Shown here: in pieces, positions 42,146-44,432 of the stretch
Numbering within the stretch: the stretch's first letter is position 1
Layout of the letters: every line of letters begins with the position of its first letter
Origin: JANPJV01 sp031425695
GTDB taxonomy: Bacteria > Pseudomonadota > Gammaproteobacteria > Xanthomonadales > SZUA-5
Reading direction: 5' to 3'
Assembly: GCA_031425695.1 (NCBI GenBank)
Contig: JANPJV010000044.1
Coordinates: 1 to 44,432, forward strand
Length of the DNA stretch: 44,432 nt
The notes under the pieces: model-generated
Database searches by the model: none
Told to the model about the DNA's origin: nothing
What the model saw: the letters and a program-made list of their open reading frames with translations, nothing else
Position numbers and translations under genes: made by a program

Positions 42146-43444
42146 TTGCACTCGGCCATCGAGCGCCTGGTCGCCGCCCAACCTGACGGCCCGATCTGCA
42201 TCGGCTACAGCGGCGGCATGGATTCGACCGTCCTGCTGGCGTGCGCGTCGCGCAGCGCGGCGGTTCGCGCACGTGGGCTATCTGCAATTCATGTCCACCA
42301 CGGTTTGCATGCGGATGCCGACAACTGGGCTGCCCAGGCGCAATCAACAGCAGACGCGCTCGCCGTGCCGCTGACGACGGAGCGCGTACGCGTCGAGTCA
42401 CGCGGCCAAGGACTCGAGGCAGCGGCCCGCGCAGCGCGGTATTCCGCCTTCGCCACCCACGTAGCATCCGGCTGGCTGCTGCTCGCTCATCATCAGGACG
42501 ATCAGGCTGAAACTGTGTTGCTGCGTCTGCTGCGCGGCGCCGCGCTCGATGGCGTCGCGGCGATGCGCCCGCAGCGGGCGTTCGGCGCGGCCTGGCTCGG
42601 GCGGCCCTGGTTGGATCAGCCGCGATCGCGATTGCTCGGATGCGCGCAGCAACTGGGCCTGCGCTGGATCGAAGATCCGTCCAACCGCGATCCGCGCCAT
42701 GATCGCGTCTTCCTGCGCCGCACGTTATGGCCGCTGCTCGAGCAGCGCTTTCCTGCGGCAGGCGAGCGGCTGGCGCGTTTCGCGCAACATGCCCAAGGCG
42801 TGCAGGCGGAGCTGGACGCGCTGACCGGCGCCGATCTCGCAAGTTTGCGGAACCCACAGCGCGCTACGCTCTCGATCAGCGGACTGCTGGCACTCAGCGA
42901 AGCGCGCTTCGGCGCCTGCGTGCGCCGCTTTGCGCTCGATCTTGGCGCACCCGCGCCTGGCTTTCATGAACTCGCCCGCCTGCGCCGCGAAGTCCTGGGC
43001 GCGGCAATCGATGCCAATCCTTGCTTGCGCTGGCAAGCCTTCGAGTTCCGGCGCTATCGCGATGAGTTGTACCTGTTGCCGGAAGAGGCGACGCGGCCGG
43101 GTCCAGAGTTGGACATCGCATGGGCAGCAGGCGCTGCGAGCTGCGCTCTGCCGAAGGGCCTCGGAACACTGGCCTCGGTCAATGGCGCAGGGGTCGAAAC
43201 GCCGGTGCCCTGCGGAATGACCGTAAGCTTCCGGCGCGCCGGCGAACGCCTGCGCCCTGTCGGCCACGCGCATCATCGCGAGCTGCGGCTGCTGTTCCAG
43301 GAACTCGCCGTGCCGACCTGGGAGCGCGCGCGAATGCCTTTGCTGTTCGCAGGCAAGACGCTCGTGGCGGCCGTGGGGTTGGCCAGCAGTGACGAGTTCG
43401 CGGCGCTGTGGCCGGGATTGCGCGTGGTTTGGCGACCAAAGTGA
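42146..43444 (+). CDS. tilS: tRNA(Ile)-lysidine synthase TilS
   Basis: TilS makes lysidine at C34 of tRNA-Ile(CAU). The PP-loop is GYSGGMDSTVLLACASR near residue 20, followed by HVHHGLHADADNWA, LLLAHHQDDQAETVLLRLLRG and WIEDPSNRDPRHDRVFLR. The C-terminal domains follow (VSFRRAGERLRPVG). The start is uncertain: no ATG with a ribosome site exists upstream of the PP-loop. TTG at 42146 gives 432 residues, equal to E. coli. The frame back to 42053 is repeat DNA. Confidence 0.88.
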   Translation: MHSAIERLVAAQPDGPICIGYSGGMDSTVLLACASRSAAVRARGLSAIHVHHGLHADADNWAAQAQSTADALAVPLTTERVRVESRGQGLEAAARAARYSAFATHVASGWLLLAHHQDDQAETVLLRLLRGAALDGVAAMRPQRAFGAAWLGRPWLDQPRSRLLGCAQQLGLRWIEDPSNRDPRHDRVFLRRTLWPLLEQRFPAAGERLARFAQHAQGVQAELDALTGADLASLRNPQRATLSISGLLALSEARFGACVRRFALDLGAPAPGFHELARLRREVLGAAIDANPCLRWQAFEFRRYRDELYLLPEEATRPGPELDIAWAAGAASCALPKGLGTLASVNGAGVETPVPCGMTVSFRRAGERLRPVGHAHHRELRLLFQELAVPTWERARMPLLFAGKTLVAAVGLASSDEFAALWPGLRVVWRPK

Positions 43445-43446
43445 AT

Positions 43447-43518
43447 GTGGGTCCGGACCTTGTCCGGACGCTCTTGCCCCGACGCTGGAAATGCGTCCGG
43501 ACAAGGTCCGGACCCACA
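43447..43518. repeat. Inverted pair of GTCCGGAC-type palindromes
   Basis: GTGGGTCCGGACCTTGTCCG and GACGCTCTTG at the left face CGTCCGGACAAGGTCCGGAC and CCACAAGAGCG at the right. It lies between tilS and the convergent small-membrane-protein gene and could serve as a two-way terminator. Confidence 0.9.
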
Positions 43519-43526
43519 AGAGCGAG

Positions 43527-43814
43527 TCAAAACTGCGCCAACGCCGCCTTGCACAGCGCGCCGTCGCGGTCGTCCTTGCAGGACGCGCGCATGGCTTCGC
43601 ACATGGCCCCACCCACCGCCGAGCCCATGCCCTTGACTGCATCGGCCATGGCCTTTTCCACAGCGTTGCTGTCCTCGACCTTGATGCTCTTCTCCATCTC
43701 GGCCGACACGCTGGCGAGACATTTTTGGTAGGCGACTTCGACCGGATCGCGGGTGAACCACCAGATGGCGGCGCCGATCACGGCGAGCAGGATGATCCAT
43801 TTCAGTGCGGCCAT
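43527..43814 (-). CDS. Small single-helix membrane protein of unknown function
   Basis: 95 residues. One N-terminal membrane helix lies at about 4-21 (LKWIILLAVIGAAIWWFT). The rest is helical, with three cysteines (YQKCLASVSAEM, GGAMCEAMRASC) plus one near the end (ALCKAALAQF). I recognise no family. It may face the periplasm with disulfides. It lies between tilS (convergent) and the VOC gene. Confidence 0.65.
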   Translation of the reverse strand: MAALKWIILLAVIGAAIWWFTRDPVEVAYQKCLASVSAEMEKSIKVEDSNAVEKAMADAVKGMGSAVGGAMCEAMRASCKDDRDGALCKAALAQF

Positions 43815-43884
43815 GCGCGGCTCCGGGGGCGGGGACGGGTTGTCGGGTTGGCCGGATTCTATTCGTCCGCCGCCGCCAAGGTGC

Positions 43885-44274
43885 TCAAGCGCGGTTGAAT
43901 TGCGCGAGCGTCACCAGGTGGCCACTTGGCTCGCGCCAGATCGCCTCGATCGACTGGTAGAAGGTCTCGCGGCGTGGCGAGATCATCTCGAAAGCCGCGA
44001 GCGCGTCGATGCCCGCCTGCAGGTCAGCGACCTCGATGAACAGCATGCTGGGTCCCTTCTTCGCCTCTTCGGCGAGCGCCGGCAGGTCGCCGGCAATGCT
44101 CCCATGGCTCTGCAGCATCACTTCGACGCCATCCTTCGCCAGGATCACGAACCCGATCGCGGTCCCGTCCGGCACCGACACCGTCACCGTGAACCCGAGC
44201 GCCTGCCAGAAGGGCAACGACTCCTCGACCGAGGCGACCGGGAGCACGGCGGTGATCTTGGAGATGGTGGTCAT
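43885..44274 (-). CDS. VOC-superfamily (glyoxalase/bleomycin-resistance fold) protein
   Basis: 129 residues. The fold repeats are ISKITAVLPVASVEESLPFW, QALGFTVTV and IGFVILAKDGVEVMLQSH for the first half, and MLFIEVADLQAGIDAL, REPSGHLVTLAQF for the second. The final Glu/Asp metal ligand position carries WREPSGH. The substrate is unknown. It starts near the window end and follows the small membrane protein gene on the same strand by 70 bases. Confidence 0.87.
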   Translation of the reverse strand: MTTISKITAVLPVASVEESLPFWQALGFTVTVSVPDGTAIGFVILAKDGVEVMLQSHGSIAGDLPALAEEAKKGPSMLFIEVADLQAGIDALAAFEMISPRRETFYQSIEAIWREPSGHLVTLAQFNRA

Positions 44275-44432
44275 GGGTGGGTCTCAAATGGGAGAGCGGT
44301 CAGTCTAGCGCCGGTGCTCCTGCCTTCGTGGGGGCCGGCCGATTGCCGGAGGGGATGGGAACCGGAGAATGACGGACCCAGACGGGGGGACCCCCCGCGT
44401 GAGACACACAAACGGGGCCGCCGGGGGAACCG
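44275..44432. other. Terminal interval without a gene
   Basis: The last 158 bases contain no convincing coding region. The final about 60 bases are unusually rich in G and C homopolymers (GGGGGGACCCCCC, GGGGCCGCCGGGGG) and hold GAGACACAC, unlike the rest of the window. This may be a low-quality contig end. Confidence 0.4.

Overview
This window is a chromosomal core region of a high-GC gammaproteobacterium. It most likely comes from the Xanthomonadales/Lysobacterales (Xanthomonadaceae or Rhodanobacteraceae type). I base this on the queE-cpoB-pal-tolBARQ-ybgC-ruvB order, the Xanthomonas-like S21, RpoH, SecB and TilS sequences, and the many secreted metallopeptidases and palindromic intergenic repeats. 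No prophage, transposase, CRISPR array or biosynthetic cluster is visible. The genus cannot be named from sequence alone.

Layout. 1-8 kb (minus strand): the 5' end of queC, queE, then the Tol-Pal envelope operon read as ybgC-tolQ-tolR-tolA-tolB-pal-cpoB, preceded by ruvB. 8-13.7 kb: arginase on the plus strand, a secreted metzincin overlapping an RsbW-like ATPase gene, trpS with a YegP-like C-terminal extension, tRNA-Lys, and a LolA-like periplasmic protein. 13.8-17.1 kb: groES-groEL behind a near-consensus sigma-32 promoter, then a dimethylargininase. 17-24.5 kb: a MaoC-like protein, a secreted M20 amidohydrolase, an orphan MlaE-type permease, a partner-switching pair (STAS protein and a GAF-PP2C-HATPase protein) translationally coupled to pssA, and two DUF4124 proteins. 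24.7-27.1 kb: an ECF sigma / anti-sigma / double-PDZ operon. 27.3-33.1 kb: xthA, an AmpG-like permease, a small ribbon-helix-helix protein, rpoH under a CIRCE-like operator, secB and gpsA. 33.2-39.8 kb: ispA-xseB, two SDR genes, an M35 aspzincin, a degenerate folK paralogue, folB and tsaD. 39.8-44.4 kb: rpsU, a YqeY-like gene, accA, tilS, a small membrane protein and a VOC protein.

The most notable regulatory picture is heat-shock wiring. A near-perfect CIRCE (HrcA operator) lies across the likely rpoH promoter, and groESL carries a sigma-32 promoter but no visible CIRCE. This predicts a cascade from HrcA to RpoH to GroESL.

The most notable structural picture is the intergenic space. It is filled by at least nine families of palindromic or inverted-repeat elements. 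Several have stems that vary in a compensatory way between copies. One family, found twice, carries two hairpins whose loops match the CsrA/RsmA recognition consensus. Many annotated starts had to be moved inward because these repeats extend open reading frames artificially.
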